Both the position numbers and the translations under genes were made by a program. 64,000 nucleotides of DNA. Source: Phycisphaeraceae bacterium (GTDB taxonomy: Bacteria > Planctomycetota > Phycisphaerae > Phycisphaerales > Phycisphaeraceae). The stretch is from positions 1-64,000 of the forward strand of contig JAJDCY010000006.1 in the NCBI GenBank assembly GCA_029260595.1, written 5' to 3'. Below are positions 45,652 through 55,375 of this stretch, piece after piece. The first letter of the stretch is position 1. Each line of letters starts with the position of its first letter. The notes beneath the pieces were generated by a model. That model was not told where the DNA came from, did not search any database, and saw only the letters and a program-made list of their open reading frames with translations.

Positions 45652-45720
45652 GCCCGACCAGGCAGACTCCACCGCGACCGCGGCGTTGTGCACACGAATT
45701 GGCGTCGGACTCGAGGATCA

Positions 45721-46305
45721 CTAAGCGTTGTTCGCGTCGCCCGGGCCGTTGCCGCCGGCGGGGCCGTCGCCGGCGGGGCGGTCTTCCATCTGGTGGATGT
45801 AGGCCATCGTGCGCTCGAGCTCGCGCTTGAGGTGGCGGACGCGGAGCAGGGACTTGACGCGGGTGATCAGTTCGAGCTTGTTGACGGGCTTGGTCAGGAA
45901 GTCGTCCGTCCCGGACTCGACCCCGCGCTCGATATCGCCCAACTCGTTGAGTGCCGTGACCATCATCACCGGGATCGACCGTGTGCCGGGGTCGTCCTTG
46001 ATCTTGCGGCAGACCTCGAAGCCGCTCATCCGGGGCATCATCACGTCGAGCAGGACCAGGTCGAGCTGGGGGCCGGCGGGGTCCTCGATGATTTTCATCG
46101 CTTCGAGCCCGTCGCCGGCGGTGATCAGCTTGCACGGCAGGGCTTCGAGATACGCCTGGATCAGCTCGAGGTTCTGGAGGTTGTCGTCGACGATCAGGAT
46201 CGTCGAATCGCTCAGGTCCATCTCCTCTTCGCCGAACGCGGCCAGCCGCTGCTTGGCCGCTTCCTCCGACGCCGGTGTGTTGTTCCCAGGTAGGTCCATG
46301 CTCAT
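45721..46305 (-). CDS. Response regulator (receiver domain, PleD-like)
   Basis: The protein of about 194 residues has a receiver domain (about 30-150): the acidic pair in TILIVDDN, the phospho-acceptor Asp in LVLLDVMMPRMSG, the VMMVTAL threonine and the switch Lys in DFLTKPV. A short helical, Gly-rich tail replaces an output domain, so it probably signals by protein contact. The ATG at 46305 follows GAGGAAG; an ATG at 46299 is also possible. It is not next to a histidine kinase, so its partner is unknown. Confidence 0.88.
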   Translation of the reverse strand: MSMDLPGNNTPASEEAAKQRLAAFGEEEMDLSDSTILIVDDNLQNLELIQAYLEALPCKLITAGDGLEAMKIIEDPAGPQLDLVLLDVMMPRMSGFEVCRKIKDDPGTRSIPVMMVTALNELGDIERGVESGTDDFLTKPVNKLELITRVKSLLRVRHLKRELERTMAYIHQMEDRPAGDGPAGGNGPGDANNA

Positions 46306-46378
46306 CTCGGTGCTTCCTCGCGGCTGTTGTTCGCCGTCAACCTCCCGCCCCAACCCCCGGCCCCCAACCCCCGGCCGG

Positions 46379-47185
46379 TTAGGCCCTGCGGTTGTCGCCG
46401 CAGATGCGGTCAAGCCGATCGCTCAGTTTCGCCAGCGCCGGGTCCTGCGGCGCCGCCGGTTGCCCGCCGCTTAACCGGTCGCGTAGCGCGGCCAATCCGG
46501 CGGCGTCGTCCACGTCGAACCAGGGTGGCAGGCTTGCGACGTTCAGGCCCGCGGCTCGCCCGGCTGCCAGGGTCTGATCGTACACGGCGGGTGTGCCCCA
46601 GTCGATGCCGGTAAGCAATTCGCGGCGGCGGCGGCGGCCGGCCAAGGTCCAGTATCCGCCGTCCTCGACTGGGCCGACGGCTGCGTCGGCGGCTGGGCCG
46701 GGCCCCGCGACGGCCTGGAGCGCCGATCGGAGGGCGTTCGAGGGCACATCGGGGCTATCGACGCCGAAAAACACGGCCGCAAGATCGCCTGTATCGCCCG
46801 CGACGGCCCGCCATACATGGTCTAGGCGGTCGCCCAGGTCGCCGGTGCCCTGGTCGACCACCCGCCATCCGGGAGGGACGGCCAACCCCATCCCAAGGTC
46901 CATCCCAACCACCGCGTCGTGATGCGCCCGCGAGTCTCCGTCAAATCCATCCAACGCAAGCACATGGGTCACAGCTACATCGCGATCGGGCGAGACCATG
47001 AGATCGCGGAGCCGTTGGAGGACGCAGCCGAGCATCGCGGCGTGGACCTCGGCCGCGTGGTGCGCGGTCATTTCGCCGATCATGCGGGTCTTGACACGTC
47101 CGGGGACGGCGGGCTTGGCCATGACGACGACTGCTAGAGGCTTTGTATTTTGCCCTGCTTCAGAATTGTTCACGCTCTGTGGCAT
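46379..47185 (-). CDS. DUF2064 / TIGR04282-type glycosyltransferase-like protein
   Basis: The 268-residue protein matches the TIGR04282/DUF2064 family: LAVVVMAKPAVPGRVKTRMIG (about 17-37, the nucleotide-binding opening), FFGVDSPDVPSNAL (about 143-156) and AAVGPVEDGGYWTLA (about 168-182). These are nucleotidyl/glycosyltransferase-fold proteins; some are linked to arsenosugar synthesis, but no arsenic gene is nearby, so the function is open. The ATG at 47185 has a weak ribosome-binding site. It ends 74 bases above the response regulator start on the same strand. Confidence 0.85.
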   Translation of the reverse strand: MPQSVNNSEAGQNTKPLAVVVMAKPAVPGRVKTRMIGEMTAHHAAEVHAAMLGCVLQRLRDLMVSPDRDVAVTHVLALDGFDGDSRAHHDAVVGMDLGMGLAVPPGWRVVDQGTGDLGDRLDHVWRAVAGDTGDLAAVFFGVDSPDVPSNALRSALQAVAGPGPAADAAVGPVEDGGYWTLAGRRRRRELLTGIDWGTPAVYDQTLAAGRAAGLNVASLPPWFDVDDAAGLAALRDRLSGGQPAAPQDPALAKLSDRLDRICGDNRRA

Positions 47186-47221
47186 CCGAAGTAGGTCCGG
47201 TCAGTGCTGTGTAAGCAGCGA

Positions 47222-47251
47222 TTGGGCAACACACCCGATCCCGGCTATAAT
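47222..47251 (+). promoter_or_regulatory. Candidate sigma-70 promoter of the 47383 gene
   Basis: TTGGGC (47222-47227), 18 bases and a perfect TATAAT (47246-47251) give a leader of about 130 bases before the 47383 start. It is one of the best -10 elements in the window. Confidence 0.55.
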
Positions 47252-47382
47252 GGCCTCTTATTCGCGGGCCGCCGCGATGGGACAGGGTACGCCCAGCCGG
47301 GGCATTTGGCGGCGGGCCCGGGCGGGTTGGCCTAGCGGCGGCAGGCCATTCGTACGACTCTATCTGATTATCACGACAGGAG

Positions 47383-47979
47383 TTGGCTCTGGAACTCAAT
47401 CTCAAAAGAAGCGTCAAAGTCAACACCCCCGCCGACGGCGAGATCATCGTAACGCTCCAGGGCGGTGCCCGCATGCCGCCGCCGCGGCTGCCCTGGCAGG
47501 ACCGGTGGAACCAGCCGACGGTGGAGCAGTTGCTCGCGCCGTTCAAGAGCGAGACCGATCAGCCGCTGACACGATTGGTGAGCAAGCTGGATGCGCTGGA
47601 TCACGCTGAGCGGGCCATCACTTGGTATGGGCCGGCGTGGCGGTGGACGATGCACTACTCGGTGGCGGACCCGGACGGGGTGGCCGACGCCGATGCCAAC
47701 ACGCTCGCCTACCTGGTGCCGAACAACAAAACCCCTGCGGTCAGCGTCCCGCTGCACCCGGACCTGATCGGGCAACTGCCGCTTAAGCGGATGACCAAGT
47801 ATGTGCGCGAGGGTATCCGCATCGCCAAGTGCGCCGTCGAGATCCACTGGGCGACGTGGACCCCGACCAACGACTCGGACGCCGATGCGCTGGCGGACCT
47901 GCTCAAGCACAAGCACAAGCTGCTGTACCAGCGGAACACGGGCAAGACACCAGGCAAGAAGACCGCCGCCAAGCGCTAG
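47383..47979 (+). CDS. Hypothetical protein with a beta-rich core
   Basis: I do not recognise this 198-residue protein. It has no signal peptide or membrane helix. Its middle (about 60-130) is mixed beta/alpha with several aromatic residues (WYGPAWRWTMHYSV), and its end is basic with Lys-rich helices (KHKHKLLYQRNTGKTPGKKTAAKR), which suggests nucleic-acid or ribosome contact. The start is uncertain: a TTG at 47383 directly follows a GGAG, while a CTG at 47389 has better spacing. A perfect TATAAT lies upstream, so it is probably well expressed. Confidence 0.6.
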   Translation: MALELNLKRSVKVNTPADGEIIVTLQGGARMPPPRLPWQDRWNQPTVEQLLAPFKSETDQPLTRLVSKLDALDHAERAITWYGPAWRWTMHYSVADPDGVADADANTLAYLVPNNKTPAVSVPLHPDLIGQLPLKRMTKYVREGIRIAKCAVEIHWATWTPTNDSDADALADLLKHKHKLLYQRNTGKTPGKKTAAKR

Positions 47980-48096
47980 GCCCGGGTGGCGGTCGGCCGC
48001 GCGGCCCGGTGCGCATGCGGCCTGACTTTACGCCCGCGACACATTCATTAAAAATACACCCCTTTCACACACCGCCGCGTGGGGAACCGCTAAGCC

Positions 48097-50385
48097 ATGC
48101 AGTTGATGACGTGGACACTGGCGAGGCTGGGCAGCCGGCTGAGTTTGTTGTTTGAGCCGCACCAGCGGCGGGTGCGGCACTCGGCTTTGGGGCGGTTCCT
48201 CGATCAGCCGATGGACCTGATGGTCGGGCTGGTCGAGCCGGACGGGACGGAGCGCGTGCTGCCGCTGACGACGCGCGGCAAGGCTCTCTACAACACCGAG
48301 CAGTTCGAGCGGCTGAACTCGATCACGTTTCGCGGGCACAGCGAGCAGTACCGGCTGCGGTTCGAGTTCAACATCCACAGTGTTTTTTACCCGCAGGACG
48401 AGCCGCTGTGCCTGATGCCCGCGTTCTATCTGGAGATGCGGGTCAGCCCGGTGCAGCGTGTGCGTTGGATCAAGCCGGCGGGGCCGACGCCGGATTCGGT
48501 GAAGCTGTTTATCCGCCTTGCGCGACCCGACACGCAGATCAGCGCGTCGACGGGTGGTGACCCGGACAGTGCGGGGCGGATCGATCTGGCGTATCGCAAC
48601 GCGCTGACGCCGACCGACAGCCCGGGCAGTGCGGACGCCCCGGCAGTGGCGGTGACTGAGCGGATCCTGAGCCTGAACCCCGGGTGTGTGGCGGATGACG
48701 ATGGGCGGGGGCTGACGCTGGACCTTCCCGTGACCAAAGCGGGCAGCGGGGTCAAGTGGCGGTTGGTGTGGGGGGCGCACTGCGGGGATCCGATCCTGGC
48801 GGTGGGGCAGCACCCGGCGCCGGCGAATGCGCCGCTGCGATACAACGCGCTTTGGCCGGACCTGGATGCGGTGATGGAGGAGGCGGTGCGGTTGCGTGAT
48901 GATCGGCTGGCGCACTCGCGTCGGTTTGAGAAGCTGGTTGATCAGGCGCCGCTTAGCATGGCGCAGCGGCATCTGTTGCATCAGTCGTTTCAGAACTTTC
49001 TGGCCAATACGTTTTGGTGTCATCAACCGGGCGATGCGGGTGACGGTGAATCGGGCGACGGCGAGTCGAGCGGGCAGGCGGATGCGGCCGATGGCGGGCC
49101 GGATACGTTTCGCCAGTGGTTCACGGTGTGGAACGGTGACCGCCACTACCACAGCACGCTTGGTGTGGGGTACAGCGCGTCGCTGTTTTATCTGACGCTT
49201 TGGCCGCGGCTGCTGGTGATGCAACTCGATCAGTGGGCCGAGCACGCGAAACCGGATCAGGATCAGTCCGAACCGCCGGCGGCGTATCTTGGTCGCGATC
49301 TTGGGCAGGGCACGCGGATCAGCGGGCAGGCGTACCCGCACGATTTGCCGGTTGAGACCAACAGTGATTTTTTGCTGATCCTGCAGGCGTATAGCCACTG
49401 GACGGGGGACCTGGCGCCGCTGGGGCGTCACGCGGAGTTGGTGCACCGGCTTGCCGAGCATTTGATCGCGGCGGATGAGCAGGACTGCGGGTTTCCGACG
49501 CGCGGGTCGGCGAATGCGATTGATGACGCCGGGCCGGCGCTGCAGTATGCGCGCAAGCAGATGTACCTGGCGACGAAGCGGATTGCGGCGCTGCAGGCGG
49601 CGGCTGATCTGTTGCGGCGCGTTGAGCGTGAGGAGCCGGCCGAGCGCTGCGACGCGACGATCGCGCGGGCGGTGCCGCTGATCGAGCAGCAGGCGTGGTT
49701 GGGCGACCACTACGCGGTGTGTGCCGACCCGGACGCGACGGGGATTCAGGATGTGTGGACCGGCGATGCGCTGCCGTTCGAGAAAGTGCCCGGGTGGGAT
49801 GCGTACTCGATCTACACCGCGAATGGTTTGCTGTTGCCGGCGATCACGGCACAGCCGCTGCTGCTTGATCCGGAGCGGCTGGCGACGGACCTTCGCAACG
49901 CTTGCCGCGAGACGCTGGGTCAGTACGGCGGTGCGCACACGTCGGCGGAGCCGGAGAACGTGTGGGTCAGCCAGAACCTGTGGCGCGACTGTGTCGGGCG
50001 GTACCTGGGGCTGACGGAGTTGCCGTGGGCGCAGCGGTACTGGGACCTGCAGGTGATGGGCAACACGCACGACCGCAGCCTGGGGTTTATTGATAGTTAT
50101 CTCGGCAACGATCTGTCGTTCCACCCACGGGGGGTGGTGACGTTCGGTTATCTGTTGGCTTACCCGCGGTTGGTGATCGACCGGCTAGCTGAGGGCGGCG
50201 CGGCGATCAGCGTCACCCCCGACCGCCACTACCCGCAGCGCTGGCCGCTGCTGGCGCTGGCGGATTGGAGAGCGTGCCGGGCACCCGTCTGCGTCGTCGA
50301 TGCGCAGGGGCAGGTGACGATCGAATGCGAGTCGGACCCGATTACGATTCGTGGGGGTGAGGAGACAGCGGGGGTGGTGGGGTAA
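48097..50385 (+). CDS. Putative (alpha/alpha)6-barrel glycoside-hydrolase-like protein
   Basis: This 762-residue protein has a beta-rich N-terminal part (about 1-280) and a helical-barrel C-terminal part (about 290-690). The order and spacing of FTVWNGDRHYHSTLGVGYSA, the PHDLPVETNSDFLLILQAY segment, HRLAEHLIAADEQDCGFPT, and YARKQMYLATKRIAAL are like (alpha/alpha)6 glycosidases (GH52 or DUF4965/GtaA types), but I see no family catalytic signature I can name with certainty. There is no clear signal peptide. Substrate and whether it is active are open. No carbohydrate gene is adjacent. Confidence 0.6.
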   Translation: MQLMTWTLARLGSRLSLLFEPHQRRVRHSALGRFLDQPMDLMVGLVEPDGTERVLPLTTRGKALYNTEQFERLNSITFRGHSEQYRLRFEFNIHSVFYPQDEPLCLMPAFYLEMRVSPVQRVRWIKPAGPTPDSVKLFIRLARPDTQISASTGGDPDSAGRIDLAYRNALTPTDSPGSADAPAVAVTERILSLNPGCVADDDGRGLTLDLPVTKAGSGVKWRLVWGAHCGDPILAVGQHPAPANAPLRYNALWPDLDAVMEEAVRLRDDRLAHSRRFEKLVDQAPLSMAQRHLLHQSFQNFLANTFWCHQPGDAGDGESGDGESSGQADAADGGPDTFRQWFTVWNGDRHYHSTLGVGYSASLFYLTLWPRLLVMQLDQWAEHAKPDQDQSEPPAAYLGRDLGQGTRISGQAYPHDLPVETNSDFLLILQAYSHWTGDLAPLGRHAELVHRLAEHLIAADEQDCGFPTRGSANAIDDAGPALQYARKQMYLATKRIAALQAAADLLRRVEREEPAERCDATIARAVPLIEQQAWLGDHYAVCADPDATGIQDVWTGDALPFEKVPGWDAYSIYTANGLLLPAITAQPLLLDPERLATDLRNACRETLGQYGGAHTSAEPENVWVSQNLWRDCVGRYLGLTELPWAQRYWDLQVMGNTHDRSLGFIDSYLGNDLSFHPRGVVTFGYLLAYPRLVIDRLAEGGAAISVTPDRHYPQRWPLLALADWRACRAPVCVVDAQGQVTIECESDPITIRGGEETAGVVG

Positions 50386-50466
50386 ATCAAAGTTACGGCG
50401 CGGGTGGCAGGACCCAGGCCGTAATGGTGGGTTTCGCTTTGCTTGATCCACCCTACTTGCTTGGTG

Positions 50467-51138
50467 TCAGGCAAGGAACGCGTCCAACGGCTCTTTGCCA
50501 TTTAACGGAAGCTTGAACCTCACACCGCCCAACGTCGCAAGCGTCAAGTGAAAGCCGGTATCTTCCAAAGTCACCTCCAGGCGAGTCACTTTGTCGAAAT
50601 CGTCGGGGTGAGGAAGCGCCTTAATTCTACTGAATGCCTTACAGGCATCACCCGATTTTGTCTCGCCCGCCAAAACAGCCGTAGAAAACGCGAGCGGCTT
50701 CTCACTTACGAGATGAAGCAGTTGCGACACGAATGCATCCCACCACTTTTTTTCGTTAGGTATGCGATTATCGATCCGCTGTTCGGCGAAGACCTCACGA
50801 AGGCTGAATCTGAACTCTGGAATGTTCAACAAGGACCCACCTCTGCGAATTAGGAGTTTGGTTGCCTCCTTCGGGTCTCGTTTACCTGGTGATATCGAGT
50901 TCGCCAGCAACTCGCTCGCTTGAACTAACATGCCGTAGATGACCTTTTGTCGATCGAGCTCTTTATGGACACACCAGTCACAAAATAGTCGCAGGATCGG
51001 ATACCTCTGCCCATACTTGCGATGATGCTCTAGAACTTCCCGCACGTTGCTCATGACATAGAGCACGTCAGGCCGCCCGAGCCCTCCGCGGCGGTAAACT
51101 TCAGGAAGAAACCGATTGAGTTCACGAACGCACTTCAT
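50467..51138 (-). CDS. Hypothetical protein in a lower-GC island
   Basis: I do not recognise this protein of about 223 residues (ATG at 51138; a TTG at 51192 would add 18). It is largely helical with several basic and aromatic residues, for example VREVLEHHRKYGQRY and FCDWCVHKELDRQKVIYGML, and ends in short strands (LTLATLGGVRFKLPL). Codon choice and base content are visibly less GC-rich than its neighbours, with runs such as TTTTTTTCGTT inside, which suggests recent transfer. It has no mobile-element genes beside it. Confidence 0.55.
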   Translation of the reverse strand: MKCVRELNRFLPEVYRRGGLGRPDVLYVMSNVREVLEHHRKYGQRYPILRLFCDWCVHKELDRQKVIYGMLVQASELLANSISPGKRDPKEATKLLIRRGGSLLNIPEFRFSLREVFAEQRIDNRIPNEKKWWDAFVSQLLHLVSEKPLAFSTAVLAGETKSGDACKAFSRIKALPHPDDFDKVTRLEVTLEDTGFHLTLATLGGVRFKLPLNGKEPLDAFLA

Positions 51139-51202
51139 GAGATCTCGTTGAGTGCCGCTGCTGGACTCCCCCAGAACTGCGACCCCGCTCAACCAATACT
51201 CT

Positions 51203-51727
51203 CTACTCCCCGATCCCCAGCTTTGTCTTTGTCAACAAACTCTCGAACGCGATGCCCTGCGCTTCGATTTTTTCGCGGGCGCCTTCTTCGCGGTCTATTA
51301 CGGCGACGATTTTGGTGACGGTGGCACCGGCTTCGGCGATCACTTTTGCGGCTTCGAGTGCTTGGCCTCCGGTGGTGGCGATGTCTTCGACCATCAGGAC
51401 GCGGTCGCCTTGGGTGAGTTTGCCTTCGAGTTGTTTGGCGGTGCCGTAGCCTTTTTTCTGGTTGCGGATGAGGATGAAGGGGGTGCCGCAGGCCATGGCG
51501 GTGGCGCTGACGAGGGGGACGCCGCCGAGTTCGGCGCCGGCGAGGCGGTCGATGTGGGCGTCGGCGTGTTTGGCCAGGCGGTTGCCGAGTTCGCGGAGGA
51601 TGTCCGGCTGTGTCTGGAAGAGGTACTTGTCGAGGTAGTACTTGCTCTTGCGGCCGCTGCGGAGGGTGAAGTCGCCGTGGAGCAGGGCGGCGTCGCGGAT
51701 GCGGTCGATGAGTGTTTGGTCGTCCAT
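51203..51727 (-). CDS. pyrE: Orotate phosphoribosyltransferase
   Basis: The roughly 174-residue protein has the PRPP-binding loop VLMVEDIATTGGQAL (about 110-124) with the acidic pair and TTGG, preceded by GAELGGVPLVSATAMAC and LRSGRKSKYYLDK, the orotate end of PyrE. It converts orotate and PRPP to OMP in pyrimidine synthesis. I start it at the ATG at 51727; the open frame runs further upstream without family sequence. No ribosome-binding site is obvious. No other pyr gene is close. Confidence 0.93.
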   Translation of the reverse strand: MDDQTLIDRIRDAALLHGDFTLRSGRKSKYYLDKYLFQTQPDILRELGNRLAKHADAHIDRLAGAELGGVPLVSATAMACGTPFILIRNQKKGYGTAKQLEGKLTQGDRVLMVEDIATTGGQALEAAKVIAEAGATVTKIVAVIDREEGAREKIEAQGIAFESLLTKTKLGIGE

Positions 51728-51784
51728 GGGGGCCAGTATATGCGCAGGGGTTTGGTTTTCACGGGTGTGTGCCATTGCGTGTTC

Positions 51785-51816
51785 GGCACTGACAAGCGGA
51801 CTTGTCAGTGCCACCC
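51785..51816. repeat. REP palindrome, perfect copy
   Basis: Arms GGCACTGACAAG (51785-51796) and CTTGTCAGTGCC (51801-51812) are exact reverse complements around CGGA, and the CCACCC flank matches the copy at 23063-23092. It lies in the gap between pyrE and the SDR gene. Short, perfect palindromes of this type are typical RAYT substrates. Confidence 0.75.
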
Positions 51817-51847
51817 GGAGGGGGACGCGGTAATCGGAGGCTTAACT

Positions 51848-52726
51848 GTGATCGGCTACACTCGGGCGATGCCCGGCCGTGATCTGACAGGGCGGGTTAT
51901 TGTGATTACCGGTGCCGGGTCGGGCATCGGGGCGGCGACGGCGACAGCGTGCGCGGCGGCGGGGATGGTGGTGGTGCTGGCGGGGCGCCGGGCGGAGCGG
52001 CTGGAGGAAGTCGCCGACCGGATCGGTGCTGATGGCGGTGAGGCGTTGGCGGTTCCGTGCGACGTGACGCGGGACGGGGATGTTCGCGAGCTGTTTGACC
52101 GTGCGATGGGCGAGTTCGGGCGTGTTGATGCGTTCTTTGCCAATGCGGGGATCACGTGTGAAGCGGGGATTCTTGACACGAACGATCAGCGGGCACGCGA
52201 GCTGTTTGAGACCAATTTCTTCGGGACGCTGCGGTGTATACATGCGGGGGTTGCGGCGATCCGCGAGACGGCTGCGCGCAACCCCGAGCCCGTGCCGCTG
52301 CGACACGCGCTGATTTGCTCGAGTGCGATCAGCGAGATCGGGTTGCCGCTGACGGGGGTGTATTGTGCGACGAAAGCGGCGCAGGATTCTGTGGCGGGGG
52401 CGTTGCGGGCGGAGGTGGCGGACGAGGGGATCGTGGTTAGTTCGATCCATCCGATTGGGACGCGGACGGATTTGTTTTTGCGGGCTGACGGGAGCACGCG
52501 GTCGCTGCACACACCGGCGTCGTTGATGCATCCGCCCGAGCGGGTGGGGCGGGCGGTTGTCCGTTGTCTGCGCCGGCCGCGTGCGGAGGTTTGGCCGAGC
52601 GGTGTCACGCGGTGGGGGCTGGCGGTGTGCACGGCGTTGCCGGGTGTGTCGGCGTGGGCGATGCGTCGGCTGCACCGGCGGCTGACGGGCGGGATCGGCG
52701 GCGGCGATCGTGCTAAGTCCCTGTAA
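51848..52726 (+). CDS. Short-chain dehydrogenase/reductase
   Basis: The 292-residue protein is a classical SDR. It has the cofactor loop TGAGSGIGAATA (near the N-terminus), the NAG motif FFANAGI, a Ser in LICSSAISE and the catalytic YCATK (Tyr-x3-Lys). Such enzymes use NAD(P)H on alcohols or ketones. I choose the GTG at 51848 because GGAGG lies seven bases before it; the next in-frame ATG (51869) lacks this. The C-terminal 60 residues are more basic and Arg-rich than usual. Substrate unknown. Confidence 0.88.
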   Translation: MIGYTRAMPGRDLTGRVIVITGAGSGIGAATATACAAAGMVVVLAGRRAERLEEVADRIGADGGEALAVPCDVTRDGDVRELFDRAMGEFGRVDAFFANAGITCEAGILDTNDQRARELFETNFFGTLRCIHAGVAAIRETAARNPEPVPLRHALICSSAISEIGLPLTGVYCATKAAQDSVAGALRAEVADEGIVVSSIHPIGTRTDLFLRADGSTRSLHTPASLMHPPERVGRAVVRCLRRPRAEVWPSGVTRWGLAVCTALPGVSAWAMRRLHRRLTGGIGGGDRAKSL

Positions 52727-52750
52727 ACACCTGCTCAAAGCCGGTCCGGG

Positions 52751-52778
52751 TTGACAACCGCGGTGGTTTGCGTACGCT
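52751..52778 (+). promoter_or_regulatory. Candidate promoter of gap
   Basis: TTGACA (52751-52756), 16 bases and TACGCT (52773-52778), preceded by an extended-10-like TGCG, give a leader of about 130 bases before the gap start. A good -35, moderate -10. Confidence 0.5.
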
Positions 52779-52789
52779 TAGGGGCTTGA

Positions 52790-53962
<1,173 letters not shown>

Positions 53963-54016
53963 CCGGCTGCTTGCCGGTGCTCTGATTCATCCCGGTCACA
54001 CAACACACGGCCCCCC

Positions 54017-54045
54017 AAGCCCCGCCCACCCGCGGGGCTTTTTTC
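54017..54045 (+). terminator. Rho-independent terminator of gap
   Basis: AAGCCCCGC (54017-54025) and GCGGGGCTT (54032-54040) form a perfect nine-base-pair stem followed by TTTT and further T-rich sequence, about 55 bases past the gap stop. Confidence 0.9.
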
Positions 54046-54054
54046 ATTTTTTAC

Positions 54055-54082
54055 TTGACACACGCGGGCAATGCCCGAGAAT
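54055..54082 (+). promoter_or_regulatory. Candidate promoter of tRNA-Gly
   Basis: TTGACA (54055-54060), 16 bases and GAGAAT (54077-54082) precede the tRNA by 36 bases. The -35 is exact, the -10 matches four of six positions. Confidence 0.5.
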
Positions 54083-54118
54083 AGATTGTTGCGGCGCAGG
54101 GTTTTTAGTGCTGCGGCC

Positions 54119-54190
<72 letters not shown>

Positions 54191-54249
54191 TTGTTTGGTT
54201 GCTTTGGACACCGAGTTGGCCGTCCCCGGAAGGGACAGAAAGGACACCG

Positions 54250-55353
54250 ATGACATCCTGCAGATTGATCAAGATGCTCGGCGGTAGCGCCGTCGTTGCG
54301 GTTGTGCTGGCGACGGGCAGCGCCGTGATGGCGACCGGGTCGGGTGCGACGCTGAACTGGGCGTTTCAGGACACCGGATTTACGTCCTCGTTCAGCGGGA
54401 GTGCGCTGGGCATGCGCAACGGGGGCGCGTTCCCGGTGATCTTTGACAACGACTCGACGGTCCGCGCATACACACTGCTGCCGGTCAATAACCCGTTCAG
54501 CGGGACGAATTGGCATGAGATCGGCAACGGGTTGTTTTCATCGAGCGGCGGGCCGATCCGCGCCTCGAGCAGCTCTGCGGGGAGCGTCGCCGTGAGCAAC
54601 GACATGAACAGCGCGGTCAGCACGCCGCCGGGTGGGAGCTTTGTCAGCCTTCCCGGCATCGGCGCCACCACGTTTGACTCGGGCGGCAACCTTGTCACTG
54701 CTACCTTCGACACGGTGTCGGCGGCGATCGGGTTCCCGGACTCCGGCATCCACGACATCGCGGTTTCCGACTTTGGCAACGTTGCCGCGATCTCCTCCGG
54801 GACCGGGTTCGGCGACTACTACCAGTTCAGTCCGATCACGGGTGTGTGGGGCCAGGCGACGCTGCCGACGTCGTTCGAAGCGTCACGCGGATCGGTCACG
54901 TTCGATACCAACGACGTGCCGCATATCGTGTCGACCGACGGGGCCGAGGTGCAGGCGCTCGACTTTGATGCCACGACCGGGCAGTGGGTGTCGACGATCC
55001 TGGATAACAATGCGTCGTTCAGCCAGGTGATCTCTATCGCGGCTGACAGCACCGGGACGGTGGGTACGGCGTGGGTTGATAACGACGGCGTGCTGCACCA
55101 CGCGTACAAGAGCGGGCTCGACCCCTGGGCGACGACGGCTGTCACCAGCGACGTGGTGAGTGGGAGCGTCGGGATCGCGTATGACTACAACGACTTCCCG
55201 GTGATTGCCTACACCGACTCTCCCACCGGGAATCTTTTCCTCGCCTACGACCCTCCGGTTACGTTGCAGAGCCCGGAGCCGGCGACGCTCGCGTTCGTTG
55301 TGCTCGCGGGTGGTGCGTTGCTGCCGCGCCGGTCGCGCGCACGCTGTGTGTGA
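54250..55353 (+). CDS. Secreted PEP-CTERM beta-propeller protein A
   Basis: The 367-residue protein has a signal peptide (about 8-33), a region of weak tandem repeats (about 190-340) and a PEP-CTERM tail (SPEPATLAFVVLAGGALL then RRSRARC). The repeats share a pattern of a strand, a GxP or GTVGTA-type turn and an aromatic, for example VTFDTNDVPHIVST, IAADSTGTVGTAWV and VGIAYDYNDFPVIAYT, as in beta-propeller blades of the sialidase-like type. Role unknown, probably a surface-bound binding protein. AAGGAC lies eight bases before the ATG. The next gene has the same repeat type. Confidence 0.8.
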   Translation: MTSCRLIKMLGGSAVVAVVLATGSAVMATGSGATLNWAFQDTGFTSSFSGSALGMRNGGAFPVIFDNDSTVRAYTLLPVNNPFSGTNWHEIGNGLFSSSGGPIRASSSSAGSVAVSNDMNSAVSTPPGGSFVSLPGIGATTFDSGGNLVTATFDTVSAAIGFPDSGIHDIAVSDFGNVAAISSGTGFGDYYQFSPITGVWGQATLPTSFEASRGSVTFDTNDVPHIVSTDGAEVQALDFDATTGQWVSTILDNNASFSQVISIAADSTGTVGTAWVDNDGVLHHAYKSGLDPWATTAVTSDVVSGSVGIAYDYNDFPVIAYTDSPTGNLFLAYDPPVTLQSPEPATLAFVVLAGGALLPRRSRARCV

Positions 55354-55375
55354 ACCGCGTGTGGGAGGGCACACC

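Noticed and set aside
48028-50124. 698-codon minus-strand open frame opposite the 48097 gene
   Set aside because: Arg/Pro/Gln-rich composition typical of an antisense shadow of a high-GC gene; the plus-strand frame has the structured protein.
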